Shown here: one piece after another, positions 25,501 to 34,779 of the stretch
How the letters are laid out: each line of letters begins with the position of its first letter
How positions within the stretch are numbered: the stretch's first letter is position 1
Source: Chitinophaga deserti
Lineage (GTDB): Bacteria; Bacteroidota; Bacteroidia; Chitinophagales; Chitinophagaceae
Assembly (NCBI RefSeq): GCF_003149455.1
Contig: NZ_QFFK01000005.1
Coordinates: 186,001-250,000 of the forward strand
Reading direction: 5' to 3'
DNA length: 64,000 bases
Made by a program: the position numbers and the translations under genes
Notes under the pieces: generated by a model
What the model saw: only the letters and a program-made list of their open reading frames with translations
What the model was told of the DNA's origin: nothing
The model's database searches: none

Positions 25501-26070
25501 ATGAACATCCTGGTTTTCGACAACTACGACTCATTCACATACAACCTGGTTCACCTCGTAGAAAAAATTATCGGCGGTAAAGTAACCGTTGTCCGCAACG
25601 ATGAAATAGCGCTGGATAAAGTGGACGCATTCGACCGGATTATTTTGTCGCCCGGTCCGGGTATCCCGGAAGAGGCGGGATTGCTCCTGCCACTCATCCG
25701 CCAGTATGCCCCCACTAAATCCATCTTCGGCGTTTGCCTTGGCCAGCAGGCCATCGGTGAAGCCTTCGGTGCAAAGCTCACCAACCTTTCGGAAGTGTAC
25801 CACGGTGTGGCTACTCCCGTTAACGTGATCTCCCGCAGCGGGCGCCTCTTTAATAATCTGCCCGACGAGCTGGAAGTAGGCCGTTACCACTCATGGGTAG
25901 TGGATGAAAAAACATTGCCGGCAGAGCTGGAAGTTACCGCCCGCGATGAACATGGTTATATCATGGCCCTTCAGCATAAGAAATTCGATGTCAGCGGCGT
26001 ACAGTTCCACCCGGAGAGTGTGCTTACACCACAGGGAGAACAGATACTGCGTAACTGGCTGGGGCTTTGA
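25501..26070 (+). CDS. trpG: Anthranilate synthase component II (glutamine amidotransferase)
   Basis: A 189-residue class I glutaminase delivering ammonia to TrpE. The triad is clear: Cys in GVCLGQQAIGEAFG (about residue 79), and His and Glu in VQFHPESVLTPQG (about 168-170). FDNYDSFTYNLVHLVE at the N-terminus is typical. It is not fused to TrpD as in some enterobacteria. Such subunits sometimes also serve PabB. Confidence 0.96.
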   Translation: MNILVFDNYDSFTYNLVHLVEKIIGGKVTVVRNDEIALDKVDAFDRIILSPGPGIPEEAGLLLPLIRQYAPTKSIFGVCLGQQAIGEAFGAKLTNLSEVYHGVATPVNVISRSGRLFNNLPDELEVGRYHSWVVDEKTLPAELEVTARDEHGYIMALQHKKFDVSGVQFHPESVLTPQGEQILRNWLGL

Positions 26071-26107
26071 TATCCTGATTGGCTCACTGTTATAAAAAAT
26101 CATCCCG

Positions 26108-27097
26108 ATGAAAAAGATACTCAACTACTTATTTGAACATAAAACCTTCACCCGTGAAGGCGCCCGTGAGATCCTGACAAGCATCTCCAAAGGTGTATAC
26201 AACGAAAGCGAACTGGCGGCCTTCATGACCGTGTTCCTCATGCGCAGCATCACCATCGATGAACTGCTGGGCTTCCGCGATGCATTGCTCGACATGTGCG
26301 TACCCGTTAATCTCGACCAGAACGTGCTCGATATCGTAGGCACCGGAGGCGATGGTAAAAATACTTTCAACATCTCCACCCTCAGCTGCTTTATTGTGGC
26401 AGGCGCAGGCGGAAAGGTGGCCAAGCACGGCAACTACGGCGTGTCTTCCATCAGCGGTGCTTCTAACGTTATGGAGAATTTGGGCTACAAATTCAAAAGC
26501 GATGCTTCGAAGCTCAAACAGGAGGTAGACGAAGCAGGCATCTGTTTCCTCCATGCACCCCTGTTCCACCCTGCACTGAAGAATGTAGCCGGTGTGAGAA
26601 GGCAGCTGGGAGTGCGTACATTCTTCAATATGCTCGGCCCGCTGGTAAACCCCGCCTTCGCACAGCACCAGCTGATCGGTGTGTACAGCCTCGAAATGGC
26701 AAGGGTATACAACTACCTTTTCCAGCAAACGGATAAGCAGTTTGCCATCATCCACAGTCTGGACGGTTACGATGAGATTTCCCTGACCGGCGATACCCGT
26801 ATAATCACCAACCGTGGTGAGCAGGACTGGACGCCGGAAGCACTGGGCAAGCGTAAAGTAAGCGCCAGCGATATCTATGGCGGCAACTCTACTGAAGAAG
26901 CGGCTAAGATATTTGTGAAAGTCCTGAAAGGCGAAGGCACCTGGGCGCAGCATTCGGTAGTAATGGCCAATGCCGCTATGGGATTGTTCTGCCTCGAAAA
27001 ATACCCCACTTACGACGAGTGTTTCCAGGCGGCTGTAGCGTCGCTGGAATCGGGAGCGGCATATAAATCATTCCAAAAACTGATTGCCCTGCAATGA
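26108..27097 (+). CDS. trpD: Anthranilate phosphoribosyltransferase
   Basis: Transfers phosphoribose from PRPP to anthranilate. The 329-residue length is normal. DIVGTGGDGKNTFNIST (about residue 77) forms the PRPP loop and VAKHGNYGVSS follows; LGVRTFFNMLGPLVNP is also conserved. Its last four bases overlap the trpC start. Confidence 0.96.
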   Translation: MKKILNYLFEHKTFTREGAREILTSISKGVYNESELAAFMTVFLMRSITIDELLGFRDALLDMCVPVNLDQNVLDIVGTGGDGKNTFNISTLSCFIVAGAGGKVAKHGNYGVSSISGASNVMENLGYKFKSDASKLKQEVDEAGICFLHAPLFHPALKNVAGVRRQLGVRTFFNMLGPLVNPAFAQHQLIGVYSLEMARVYNYLFQQTDKQFAIIHSLDGYDEISLTGDTRIITNRGEQDWTPEALGKRKVSASDIYGGNSTEEAAKIFVKVLKGEGTWAQHSVVMANAAMGLFCLEKYPTYDECFQAAVASLESGAAYKSFQKLIALQ

Positions 27098-27885
27098 AAA
27101 ACATACTCGACAAAATCGTAGCGCACAAGCATGGCGAAGTAGCGGAGCGGCAGAAGAGCCGGAGCGTGCAGGATCTGGAGAACGCATCCATGTTCAGCAG
27201 GGAAGCCCTTTCCCTGAAGAGCTTCCTCACCCAGCCCGGCAGGAACGGGATTATTGCGGAATTTAAACGGCAATCCCCTTCCAAGGGAGTTATCAATGCC
27301 ACTGCCACCGTTACGGATGTAACTACGGCGTATGCCAGAAACGGAGCATCCGGACTGAGCGTGCTCACGGATACAGCGTTCTTCGGCGGATCTATGGACG
27401 ATCTCCAGCAGGCCCGGGCAGCGAATAACATTCCCATTCTCCGGAAGGATTTCGTGATCGGGGAATACCAGATAGTGGAAGCAAAAGCCATAGGGGCGGA
27501 TGTGATATTACTTATCGCTGAATGCCTGACGAAGGAAGAAGTGAAGCATCTTGCACAGTTCGCCCACAACCTGGGGCTGGAAGTTTTGCTGGAAGTGCAT
27601 ACTGCTGATCAATTGGAAAAGATCACCCCACACACCCACCTTGTAGGCATCAATAACCGCGATCTGAAAACTTTTCAGGTAGATATTTACCGTTCCATGG
27701 AACTGCTGAAGCAGATCCCGGACAGCTATCCCAAAGTAGCAGAGAGCGGGATGGACGATCCCAAAACCATTGTGCAGCTGCGCGAAGCAGGGTTCAGCGG
27801 GTTCCTGATAGGGGAGCATTTCATGAAGGCAGAGAATCCTGCGCAGGCATTTGAAGCATTCACCCGTCAACTCGCGGCGTTATGA
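27094..27885 (+). CDS. trpC: Indole-3-glycerol phosphate synthase
   Basis: A 263-residue TIM barrel closing the indole ring. IIAEFKRQSPSKG (about residue 50) holds the catalytic Glu and Lys, ILRKDFVIGEYQI the catalytic Lys on strand 3, and LVGINNRDLKTF (about 186) and VAESGM the phosphate-binding end. It overlaps trpD and trpF by four bases on either side and is separate from TrpF. Confidence 0.96.
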   Translation: MKNILDKIVAHKHGEVAERQKSRSVQDLENASMFSREALSLKSFLTQPGRNGIIAEFKRQSPSKGVINATATVTDVTTAYARNGASGLSVLTDTAFFGGSMDDLQQARAANNIPILRKDFVIGEYQIVEAKAIGADVILLIAECLTKEEVKHLAQFAHNLGLEVLLEVHTADQLEKITPHTHLVGINNRDLKTFQVDIYRSMELLKQIPDSYPKVAESGMDDPKTIVQLREAGFSGFLIGEHFMKAENPAQAFEAFTRQLAAL

Positions 27886-28502
27886 AAGTGAAGGTTTGCG
27901 GCATTACCCGCTCTGAGGATCTGGCAGCCCTGGTAACGCTGGGTGCGGATTATGCAGGGTTTATTTTCTACCCTAAATCCCCCCGCTTTGCCGGAGATAA
28001 GATTTCCGGGAGAACGGTACGGGAGTCAGGGAACGGTAAACTCCTGAAAGTAGGGGTGTTCGTACAGGCCGATCTGGCTACCCTGCAGCGGACCATCGGC
28101 GACTACGGGCTGGATATGGTGCAGCTCTATGGGGAATACACCCCGGAGCTGGTTGCGGAAGTGAAGAAGCTGGCCAGGGTGATGAAAGCAGTGTCCATAC
28201 CGGAAGGTGCCACAGAGCTGCCCGTTCCGCAAGAGGCGGAATATGATTACCTGCTCTTCGATACCGCCGGCAAAGGCCATGGCGGAACGGGTAAGAAGTT
28301 CGACTGGAGCCTGTTTGAAGGATATACCGGTAAAGCCCCTTACTTCCTGGCGGGAGGAATAGGGCCGGATGATGCGGAAGAATTACTGCGATGGCGGGAG
28401 CCGCACTTGTTTGGTGCGGATGTGAACAGTAAATTTGAAACTTCGCCCGGAGTGAAGGATATGCGCCTCGTGGAGGCATTCATCAAACAAATCAAAAAAT
28501 AA
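27882..28502 (+). CDS. trpF: Phosphoribosylanthranilate isomerase
   Basis: A 206-residue TIM barrel performing the Amadori rearrangement of phosphoribosylanthranilate. KVCGITR at residues 4-10 carries the catalytic Cys, LLFDTAGKGHGGTGKKFDW the catalytic Asp and a phosphate loop, and LAGGIGPDD the second phosphate loop. HisA, which performs the equivalent step in histidine synthesis, is encoded a few genes downstream, so this cluster does not rely on a PriA-type dual enzyme. Confidence 0.95.
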   Translation: MKVKVCGITRSEDLAALVTLGADYAGFIFYPKSPRFAGDKISGRTVRESGNGKLLKVGVFVQADLATLQRTIGDYGLDMVQLYGEYTPELVAEVKKLARVMKAVSIPEGATELPVPQEAEYDYLLFDTAGKGHGGTGKKFDWSLFEGYTGKAPYFLAGGIGPDDAEELLRWREPHLFGADVNSKFETSPGVKDMRLVEAFIKQIKK

Positions 28503-28508
28503 CAACAC

Positions 28509-29714
28509 ATGGATATTGCCATCAATACATCGCAATCCAGGTATCATGTCAACGAAAAAGGCTACTATGGCAATTTCGGGGGCGCATATATTCCTGAAAT
28601 GCTCTATCCCAACGTGGAAGAGCTGCGGGAAAACTATCTGAAGATCATGTCGGAACCTGCTTTTCAGGAAGAATTCGAACAACTGCTGAAAGACTATGTT
28701 GGCAGGCCATCCCCTCTGTATTTCGCCAGCCGTCTCTCCGAAAAATACAATACGAAGATCTACCTGAAGCGGGAAGATCTGAACCATACCGGCGCCCATA
28801 AAGTAAACAACACCATTGGCCAGATACTTTTGGCTAAGCGCCTCGGCAAAAAACGCATCATAGCAGAAACCGGTGCAGGGCAGCATGGCGTGGCCACGGC
28901 TACCGTATGCGCACTCATGGGCCTGGAATGCATCGTTTACATGGGCAGCATCGATATTCAGCGCCAGGCACCTAACGTAGCCCGTATGAAAATGCTCGGT
29001 GCAACCGTGGTACCCGCTACCAGCGGTTCCCAGACGCTGAAGGATGCTACCAACGAAGCAATCCGCGACTGGATCAATAACCCTGTTGATACGCATTATA
29101 TCATCGGTTCCGTTGTAGGCCCGCATCCTTACCCGGATATGGTGGCCCGCTTCCAGTCTGTCATCAGCGAAGAAATCAAAAAGCAGTTACTGGAGAAAAC
29201 CGGTAAGGCACTGCCCGATTATGTGATCGCCTGCGTAGGCGGCGGATCTAATGCGGCAGGGGCTTTCTTCCACTTTACAGATGATGAAAGCGTACAGCTG
29301 GTAGCTGTGGAAGCAGCGGGTAAAGGCGTACACAGCGGCTTCTCCGCCGCTACGTCTCAACTGGGTAAGCCCGGTGTGATCCATGCCAGCAAAACACTGC
29401 TCATGCAAACAGAAGATGGCCAGATCGTGGAACCACATTCCATATCCGCCGGTCTTGATTATCCCGGCGTAGGTCCCCTTCATGCACATCTGTATGAATC
29501 CGGCCGCGGGAAGTTCCTGAATGCTACCGACGACGAAGCCCTGGCAGCTGCCTATGAGCTGAGCCTGCTGGAAGGCATCATTCCTGCCCTGGAATCGGCC
29601 CACGCCCTCGCCAAGCTGAAAGACCTTCAGCTGAAACCTGACGACGTTACCGTAGTATGCCTCAGCGGCCGCGGCGACAAGGATCTGGAAACCTATATCA
29701 AACACCTGAAATAA
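28509..29714 (+). CDS. trpB: Tryptophan synthase beta chain
   Basis: A 401-residue PLP enzyme joining indole and serine. The PLP lysine is in HTGAHKVNN (about residue 97), [14 protein letters not shown] is the substrate loop, and [10 protein letters not shown] binds the cofactor phosphate. The sequence is the TrpB1 type that pairs with TrpA, encoded 6 bases downstream. Confidence 0.97.
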   Translation: MDIAINTSQSRYHVNEKGYYGNFGGAYIPEMLYPNVEELRENYLKIMSEPAFQEEFEQLLKDYVGRPSPLYFASRLSEKYNTKIYLKREDLNHTGAHKVNNTIGQILLAKRLGKKRIIAETGAGQHGVATATVCALMGLECIVYMGSIDIQRQAPNVARMKMLGATVVPATSGSQTLKDATNEAIRDWINNPVDTHYIIGSVVGPHPYPDMVARFQSVISEEIKKQLLEKTGKALPDYVIACVGGGSNAAGAFFHFTDDESVQLVAVEAAGKGVHSGFSAATSQLGKPGVIHASKTLLMQTEDGQIVEPHSISAGLDYPGVGPLHAHLYESGRGKFLNATDDEALAAAYELSLLEGIIPALESAHALAKLKDLQLKPDDVTVVCLSGRGDKDLETYIKHLK

Positions 29715-29720
29715 CGGCAT

Positions 29721-30491
29721 ATGAACCGCATCGACCAGCTTTTCGGCAATAAGCCCAAAGAAGTGCTCAATATATATTTCACCGCCGGGTTCCCTAACCA
29801 CGGTGATACCCTTACTGTTTTGCAGGCATTGCAGGACGGCGGGGCGGATATGGCGGAGATCGGTATGCCCTTCTCCGACCCCCTGGCAGACGGGCCCGTG
29901 ATACAGGACAGCAGTACCCGCGCCATTAAAAACGGCATGCGTATTTCCGTCCTCTTCGAACAGCTCAAAGGCTTCCGGGAAAAGATCCACATTCCCGTGG
30001 TACTCATGGGCTACATCAACCCGGTACTGCAATATGGCGTGGAGAACTTCCTCCGCAGCTGTCAGGAAGCAGGCGTGGACGGACTCATCCTGCCCGACCT
30101 GCCCATGGACGAATACGAAACCGAATACAAACCGCTTTTCGAAAAATACGGCCAGCATCTCATTTTCCTCGTAACACCTGAAACCAGCGAAGCCCGTATC
30201 CGCAAGATCGACTCGCTGAGCAGAGGGTTTGTATACGCAGTATCTTCTTCCTCCACCACAGGAAAGGATAAAGACATGAAGCTGCAGGAAGATTATTTCC
30301 GCAAACTGCAGGATATGAAACTGCAGAACCCTGTACTGGTGGGCTTCGGCATCCGGGATAAAGCAACATTCCAGACGGCCTGCCAGTATAGCAACGGCGC
30401 CATTATCGGCAGCGCGTTTGTAAAAGCCATCGAAAACAGTGCTAACTTGCAGGAAACCGTTCAGGCGTTTGTCCGCAACATCAAACAATAG
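29721..30491 (+). CDS. trpA: Tryptophan synthase alpha chain
   Basis: A 256-residue TIM barrel cleaving indole-3-glycerol phosphate. The catalytic Glu is in AEIGMPFSDPLADGP (about residue 47) and the Asp in LILPDLPMDE (about 128). The stop TAG ends at 30491 and the hisH ATG begins at 30494, so no promoter or terminator can fit between the trp and second his block. Confidence 0.97.
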   Translation: MNRIDQLFGNKPKEVLNIYFTAGFPNHGDTLTVLQALQDGGADMAEIGMPFSDPLADGPVIQDSSTRAIKNGMRISVLFEQLKGFREKIHIPVVLMGYINPVLQYGVENFLRSCQEAGVDGLILPDLPMDEYETEYKPLFEKYGQHLIFLVTPETSEARIRKIDSLSRGFVYAVSSSSTTGKDKDMKLQEDYFRKLQDMKLQNPVLVGFGIRDKATFQTACQYSNGAIIGSAFVKAIENSANLQETVQAFVRNIKQ

Positions 30492-30493
30492 AA

Positions 30494-31087
30494 ATGAAAA
30501 CTGCCATCCTGAAGTATAATGCCGGTAACACACAATCCGTCCTCTTTGCCCTTGAAAGGCTGGGAGCAGAAGCCGTGGTTACCGACGATCCGGAGGTGCT
30601 GCAATCGGCCGACAAGGTGATCTTCCCCGGAGTAGGGGAAGCCAGCACAGCCATGGCCTACCTGCGTGAGCGCAAGCTGGATGAAGTATTGCGTAACCTG
30701 CAGCAGCCCGTTCTGGGCATCTGCCTCGGTATGCAGCTCCTGTGCCGCCACTCCGAAGAGAATGATACTCCCTGCATAGGAGTGTTTGACCTCGAAGTGA
30801 AGAAGTTTCAGTCGCCCGGAGGGAACCTGCTGAAGATTCCCCAGATCGGCTGGAACAATATCACCGGCCTGCACAGTGTTATCTTCGAACACGTTTCACA
30901 GAACGCTTACATGTATTTCGTGCACAGCTATTATGCGGAACTGGGCCCTGATACCACTGCCATCGCAAACTATGTGATCAACTACAGTGCTGCATTGCAG
31001 AAAGATAATTTCTACGCCGTGCAGTTTCACCCGGAGAAGTCGGCAGACGCGGGTCAGAGCCTCATCGAAAGCTTCCTGAAACTGTGA
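30494..31087 (+). CDS. hisH: Imidazole glycerol phosphate synthase, glutaminase subunit
   Basis: A 197-residue class I glutaminase that feeds ammonia to HisF. Catalytic Cys in LGICLGMQLLC (about residue 78), His and Glu in VQFHPEKSADAG (about 178-180). It begins two bases after trpA, marking the point where the his operon resumes. Its stop overlaps the GTG start of the next gene. Confidence 0.96.
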   Translation: MKTAILKYNAGNTQSVLFALERLGAEAVVTDDPEVLQSADKVIFPGVGEASTAMAYLRERKLDEVLRNLQQPVLGICLGMQLLCRHSEENDTPCIGVFDLEVKKFQSPGGNLLKIPQIGWNNITGLHSVIFEHVSQNAYMYFVHSYYAELGPDTTAIANYVINYSAALQKDNFYAVQFHPEKSADAGQSLIESFLKL

Positions 31088-32226
31088 GCCTGACGATAAG
31101 AGATATCACCACAAAGGATACGCTGCAGCTGCGGCGCGATGTCATGTACCCGGACTGGCCCCTCGAAAGAGTAACCCTTCCGCATGATGCAGACGGCCTT
31201 CATTTCGGCCTATACGACGGCAACCGGCAGGTGACCGTCGTTTCCCTTTTTATCAATGGCCATAAGGCCCAGTTCAGGAAACTGGCCACGGCGAATGATC
31301 AGCAGGGGAGAGGGTACGGAAAAATGATGATGGCCCACCTCGAAGCAGTATGCCGCCGTAACGGGGTTACCTCGCTATGGTGCAACGCCCGCGAAAGCGC
31401 CATGGGCTTTTATAAAGCGCTGGGATACAAAGTAACCAGCGGCATTTTTTACAAAGACAATATTGCATTCCTCACCATGGAAATAAACCTTCAGTCTGCT
31501 GCTCCTGCATTCACCATCATTCCCGCCATCGATATTATCGACGGGAAGTGCGTGCGGCTCACGCAGGGAGATTACGAACAGAAGAAGATCTACAATGAAA
31601 ATCCGCTGGAAGTAGCGAAAGAATTTGAAGACGCCGGCGTAAAGCGCCTGCACCTGGTAGACCTGGACGGGGCTAAGAAAGGGCAGGTAGTAAACTGGAA
31701 AGTACTGGAAGCCGTTGCCGGGAAAACCGGGATGGTGGTAGACTTTGGTGGTGGCATCAAAAGCGATGACGATATCCGCGTGGTATTTGAAGCCGGCGCT
31801 AAGCTGGCTACTATCGGCAGTGTAGCTGTAAAGCAGCCCGATCTCTTCTTTAGCTGGGTGGAGCAGTACGGAGCGGAAAAGATTTTCCTCGGTGCCGATG
31901 TGAAAGATGAAAAGATAGCCGTAGGCGGGTGGCTGGAAACTACCGGCGTAAGTGTATTCGACTTCCTCCGGGGCAATATGGAGAAAGGGGTAAAAGAAAT
32001 ATTCTGTACCGATATCGCCAAGGATGGTTTGCTGCAAGGCCCCAGCCTCGAACTATATAAAAAGATCATCGCTGAGCTGCCCGGCATCCGCCTTACTGCC
32101 AGCGGTGGTGTAAGCCATATAGGCGACGTGGAAGCACTCCGCGATGCAGGCCTCGCCGGGGTCATCATCGGTAAGGCCATTTACGAAGGCCACATTCAAA
32201 TGTCTGAACTGAAGAAACTGTTGTAG
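31084..32226 (+). CDS. hisA: GNAT acetyltransferase-HisA fusion (ProFAR isomerase)
   Basis: A 380-residue protein with two domains in one frame. Residues 1-135 are a GNAT N-acetyltransferase, with the acetyl-CoA loop QQGRGYGK at 73-80 and [18 protein letters not shown] at 99-116. Residues 143-380 are a complete HisA barrel starting [17 protein letters not shown], with the first catalytic Asp at 150 and the second in FCTDIAKDG. The start is GTG at 31084, overlapping the hisH stop by four bases. An internal Met at residue 132 (31477) could also yield HisA alone. HisA isomerises ProFAR; the substrate of the GNAT part is unknown. Confidence 0.93.
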   Translation: MSLTIRDITTKDTLQLRRDVMYPDWPLERVTLPHDADGLHFGLYDGNRQVTVVSLFINGHKAQFRKLATANDQQGRGYGKMMMAHLEAVCRRNGVTSLWCNARESAMGFYKALGYKVTSGIFYKDNIAFLTMEINLQSAAPAFTIIPAIDIIDGKCVRLTQGDYEQKKIYNENPLEVAKEFEDAGVKRLHLVDLDGAKKGQVVNWKVLEAVAGKTGMVVDFGGGIKSDDDIRVVFEAGAKLATIGSVAVKQPDLFFSWVEQYGAEKIFLGADVKDEKIAVGGWLETTGVSVFDFLRGNMEKGVKEIFCTDIAKDGLLQGPSLELYKKIIAELPGIRLTASGGVSHIGDVEALRDAGLAGVIIGKAIYEGHIQMSELKKLL

Positions 32227-32228
32227 CT

Positions 32229-32984
32229 ATGCTCACAAAAAGAATCATACCCTGTCTAGATATCAAAGACGGGCGCACCGTAAAGGGCATCAACTTCGAG
32301 AATATCCGCGACGCAGGAGACCCCGTTGAACTGGGAGCACTTTATGCCGCACAGGGTGCCGATGAACTGGTGTTCCTCGACATTACCGCTACCAACGAGC
32401 GCCGTAAAACCCTGCACGAACTGGTAACTCAGATCGCTAAGCACATCAATATTCCGTTTACCGTTGGCGGTGGCATCGCTGCTGTGGAAGATGTAAGCGT
32501 ATTGCTCAGTGCCGGTGCCGATAAGGTTTCCGTAAATACTGCTGCCTACCGCAATCCACAGCTGCTCAACGATCTGTCTAAGGAATTCGGCAGCCAGTGC
32601 ATTGTACTGGCCATCGATACCCGGTTCGAGGATGGCGACTGGTTCGTGTACCTCAACGGCGGGCGGGTGAAAACCGATACCCGTACGGAAGACTGGGCAC
32701 GCGAAGCCGTGGAGCGTGGAGCAGGAGAGATCCTACTTACTTCCATGAACAACGATGGTACCAAGCAGGGCTTTGCACTGGATATTACCGGCCGCCTGTC
32801 CCGCAACCTCAATGTACCGGTGATCGCTTCGGGCGGAGCAGGTACTATGGAGCACTTTGCAGACGTTTTTGAAAAAGCAGGAGCAGACGCAGCCCTCGCG
32901 GCCAGCATCTTCCACTATAAAGAAATGGAAATCCCCGATCTGAAGAATTACCTCTACCAGCGGGGTGTGCAGATCAGGTTCTAG
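32229..32984 (+). CDS. hisF: Imidazole glycerol phosphate synthase, cyclase subunit
   Basis: A 251-residue TIM barrel that closes the imidazole ring and releases AICAR. The two catalytic Asp are in [15 protein letters not shown] (D11) and [11 protein letters not shown] (about 130). Phosphate-binding GGGIAA and [13 protein letters not shown] are present. It begins two bases after the hisA stop. Confidence 0.97.
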   Translation: MLTKRIIPCLDIKDGRTVKGINFENIRDAGDPVELGALYAAQGADELVFLDITATNERRKTLHELVTQIAKHINIPFTVGGGIAAVEDVSVLLSAGADKVSVNTAAYRNPQLLNDLSKEFGSQCIVLAIDTRFEDGDWFVYLNGGRVKTDTRTEDWAREAVERGAGEILLTSMNNDGTKQGFALDITGRLSRNLNVPVIASGGAGTMEHFADVFEKAGADAALAASIFHYKEMEIPDLKNYLYQRGVQIRF

Positions 32985-33023
32985 TATTATTTAATTATTG
33001 TATATTTAAATCGTGGAGAGGCC

Positions 33024-33623
33024 ATGGAAGTAAATTTTTCTAAATCCCCCGACGGACTGGTACCCGCCATTGTGCAGGATGCCATCACCCGTAAGGTGCT
33101 GATGCTCGGATATATGAACCAGGAAGCGCTGGATAAAACGCTTGCTGAAAAGAAAGTAACCTTCTTCAGCCGGTCTAAAAACCGGTTATGGACGAAAGGA
33201 GAAGAAAGCGGGAACTTCCTGCAGCTGGTGAATGCGGAGGTAGACTGTGATCAGGATACCCTGCTTTTGAAAGCCAATCCTGTTGGCCCTGTTTGCCACA
33301 CCGGTGCAGATACCTGCTGGAATGAAGTAAATGAAGACGATGGCAATTTCCTGAACCGGCTGGAACAGGTTATCCGCCAGCGGAAAGATAATCCGACAGA
33401 GAAATCCTATACTGCTTCCCTCTTTGCCAAAGGCATCAATAAGGTAGCGCAGAAGGTAGGGGAAGAAGCGGTGGAACTGGTGATTGAAGCGAAAGACGAT
33501 AACAGGGATCTTTTCCTCGGCGAAGCTGCCGACCTGCTTTTCCATTACCTGATCCTCCTGCAGGCAAAAGGCTTCACACTGGAAGATGTAACCACGATCC
33601 TGAAAGAAAGACATAAAAAATGA
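33024..33623 (+). CDS. hisI: Bifunctional phosphoribosyl-AMP cyclohydrolase / phosphoribosyl-ATP pyrophosphatase
   Basis: A 199-residue HisIE fusion. The cyclohydrolase half (1-105) carries the metal sites DCDQDTLLLK and GPVCHTGADTCW. The pyrophosphatase half (110-199) has NPTEKSYTASLF, KVGEEAVELVIEAK and DLLFHYLILL, an alpha-helical MazG-like fold. GGAGAGG-like bases just before the ATG give a better ribosome site than most genes here. It overlaps the next gene by four bases. Confidence 0.96.
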   Translation: MEVNFSKSPDGLVPAIVQDAITRKVLMLGYMNQEALDKTLAEKKVTFFSRSKNRLWTKGEESGNFLQLVNAEVDCDQDTLLLKANPVGPVCHTGADTCWNEVNEDDGNFLNRLEQVIRQRKDNPTEKSYTASLFAKGINKVAQKVGEEAVELVIEAKDDNRDLFLGEAADLLFHYLILLQAKGFTLEDVTTILKERHKK

Positions 33624-34705
33624 AACGAGTATTAATCCTGCTGGCAATGACTGCCGCTTATTCAGCGCAGGCTCAGTTAAAAGTAAATGGTACGCTCACA
33701 GGCGCTCAGGGAAAGAAATTGTATTTCCTGAGTGAAGATGGCAAGTATACCGATTCCACCGTGCTGGGAGCAGCAGGAAAATTCTCTTTCGCCACCCCCG
33801 ATAAACCCGCTCCCGAAGCGATGTATGCCCTTTTCCTCGAAGGGATCGGCGTACCTTCACTGCTGGTATGCGACCAGCCGGAAATAGTGATTGATATAGA
33901 GGCGAAAGACTTCCCGGTGGCTAAATCCCTGAAAGCCGGCCAGCAAACCCGCTGGACGCAGGAATATCATAAAATGATGCTGCCCCTGCAGCTGGAAGCA
34001 CAGGCGCTGAATGGCGAGGCGCAGCAAATAGGGCAGGATGAAACCGTTAAACAGGAAGCCTTCCGTCAAAAAGCCGCCGCATTTGATGCAAAGCTCAAAA
34101 CAGCAGCGAAGAACTTCGTTAAAGAGCATCCTAAAGCCATGGCCAGCCTGTTTCTCCTCTATGGCGACCTCCAGAAGCGGCTTACCAGGCATGAATTTGC
34201 CAACCTGTTCAACGGGCTGGATCATAGCGTGAGAAGCACCCCGTTCGGCAAAACCGTAGCCATGACCCTGGCAGGTGAGGAAGCCAATAACGCTCCCGTT
34301 CAGGCGCCTGATTTCTCTCAGGCCAATCCGGAAGGCAAAATGATCAGTCTCTCTTCTTTCCGCGGAAAATATGTGCTGATCGATTTCTGGGCCAGCTGGT
34401 GTGGCCCCTGCAGGCAGGAGAACCCGCATGTGGTAGCAGCCTACAACAAGTACAAGCATAAGAATTTTACCATTTTCGGGGTAAGTCTCGATGAAGATAA
34501 AGACGACTGGCTGAGGGCCATCAAACAGGATAAGCTCACCTGGCCCCAGGTGTCTGACCTCAAAGGCTGGGGTAACGCAGCCGCCGCCATGTACAATGTG
34601 CGCGGAATTCCTCAAAACTATCTCCTTGATCCTAAGGGGAATATCATTGCAGCCAACCTCCGTGGGGCCGCGCTGGAAAAGAAACTGGCAGAGGTACTTC
34701 AGTAA
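33620..34705 (+). CDS. TlpA-like thioredoxin with DUF4369-type N-terminal domain
   Basis: A 361-residue exported disulfide protein. The signal peptide ends near residue 19 (SAQAQ). Residues 20-100 form a beta-rich domain of the DUF4369 kind, followed by a helical stretch. Residues 225-361 form the AhpC/TlpA thioredoxin domain with WASWCGPC (redox Cys 261 and 264) and the cis-Pro in RGIPQNYLLD. It probably reduces periplasmic disulfides. Its ATG overlaps the hisIE stop by four bases, so it appears to be the last gene of the his-trp operon. Confidence 0.87.
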   Translation: MKRVLILLAMTAAYSAQAQLKVNGTLTGAQGKKLYFLSEDGKYTDSTVLGAAGKFSFATPDKPAPEAMYALFLEGIGVPSLLVCDQPEIVIDIEAKDFPVAKSLKAGQQTRWTQEYHKMMLPLQLEAQALNGEAQQIGQDETVKQEAFRQKAAAFDAKLKTAAKNFVKEHPKAMASLFLLYGDLQKRLTRHEFANLFNGLDHSVRSTPFGKTVAMTLAGEEANNAPVQAPDFSQANPEGKMISLSSFRGKYVLIDFWASWCGPCRQENPHVVAAYNKYKHKNFTIFGVSLDEDKDDWLRAIKQDKLTWPQVSDLKGWGNAAAAMYNVRGIPQNYLLDPKGNIIAANLRGAALEKKLAEVLQ

Positions 34706-34723
34706 CCGTTTATCAAAATGGGC

Positions 34724-34754
34724 TTGCTTTTCGGGCCCGGATTGGAGACCTTTG
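34724..34754 (+). promoter_or_regulatory. Possible promoter of the second TlpA-like gene
   Basis: TTG (34724-34726), 20 bases, then GACCTTTG (34747-34754), one mismatch from TAnnTTTG. The ATG follows at 34780. Confidence 0.4.
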
Positions 34755-34779
34755 CATCAGAATCTAAACAGTCACCATC

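Noticed and set aside
29187..30533. 448-codon open frame antisense to trpB and trpA
   Set aside because: Both trp genes are unmistakable with all catalytic motifs. The antisense frame has no signature and crosses a gene boundary.
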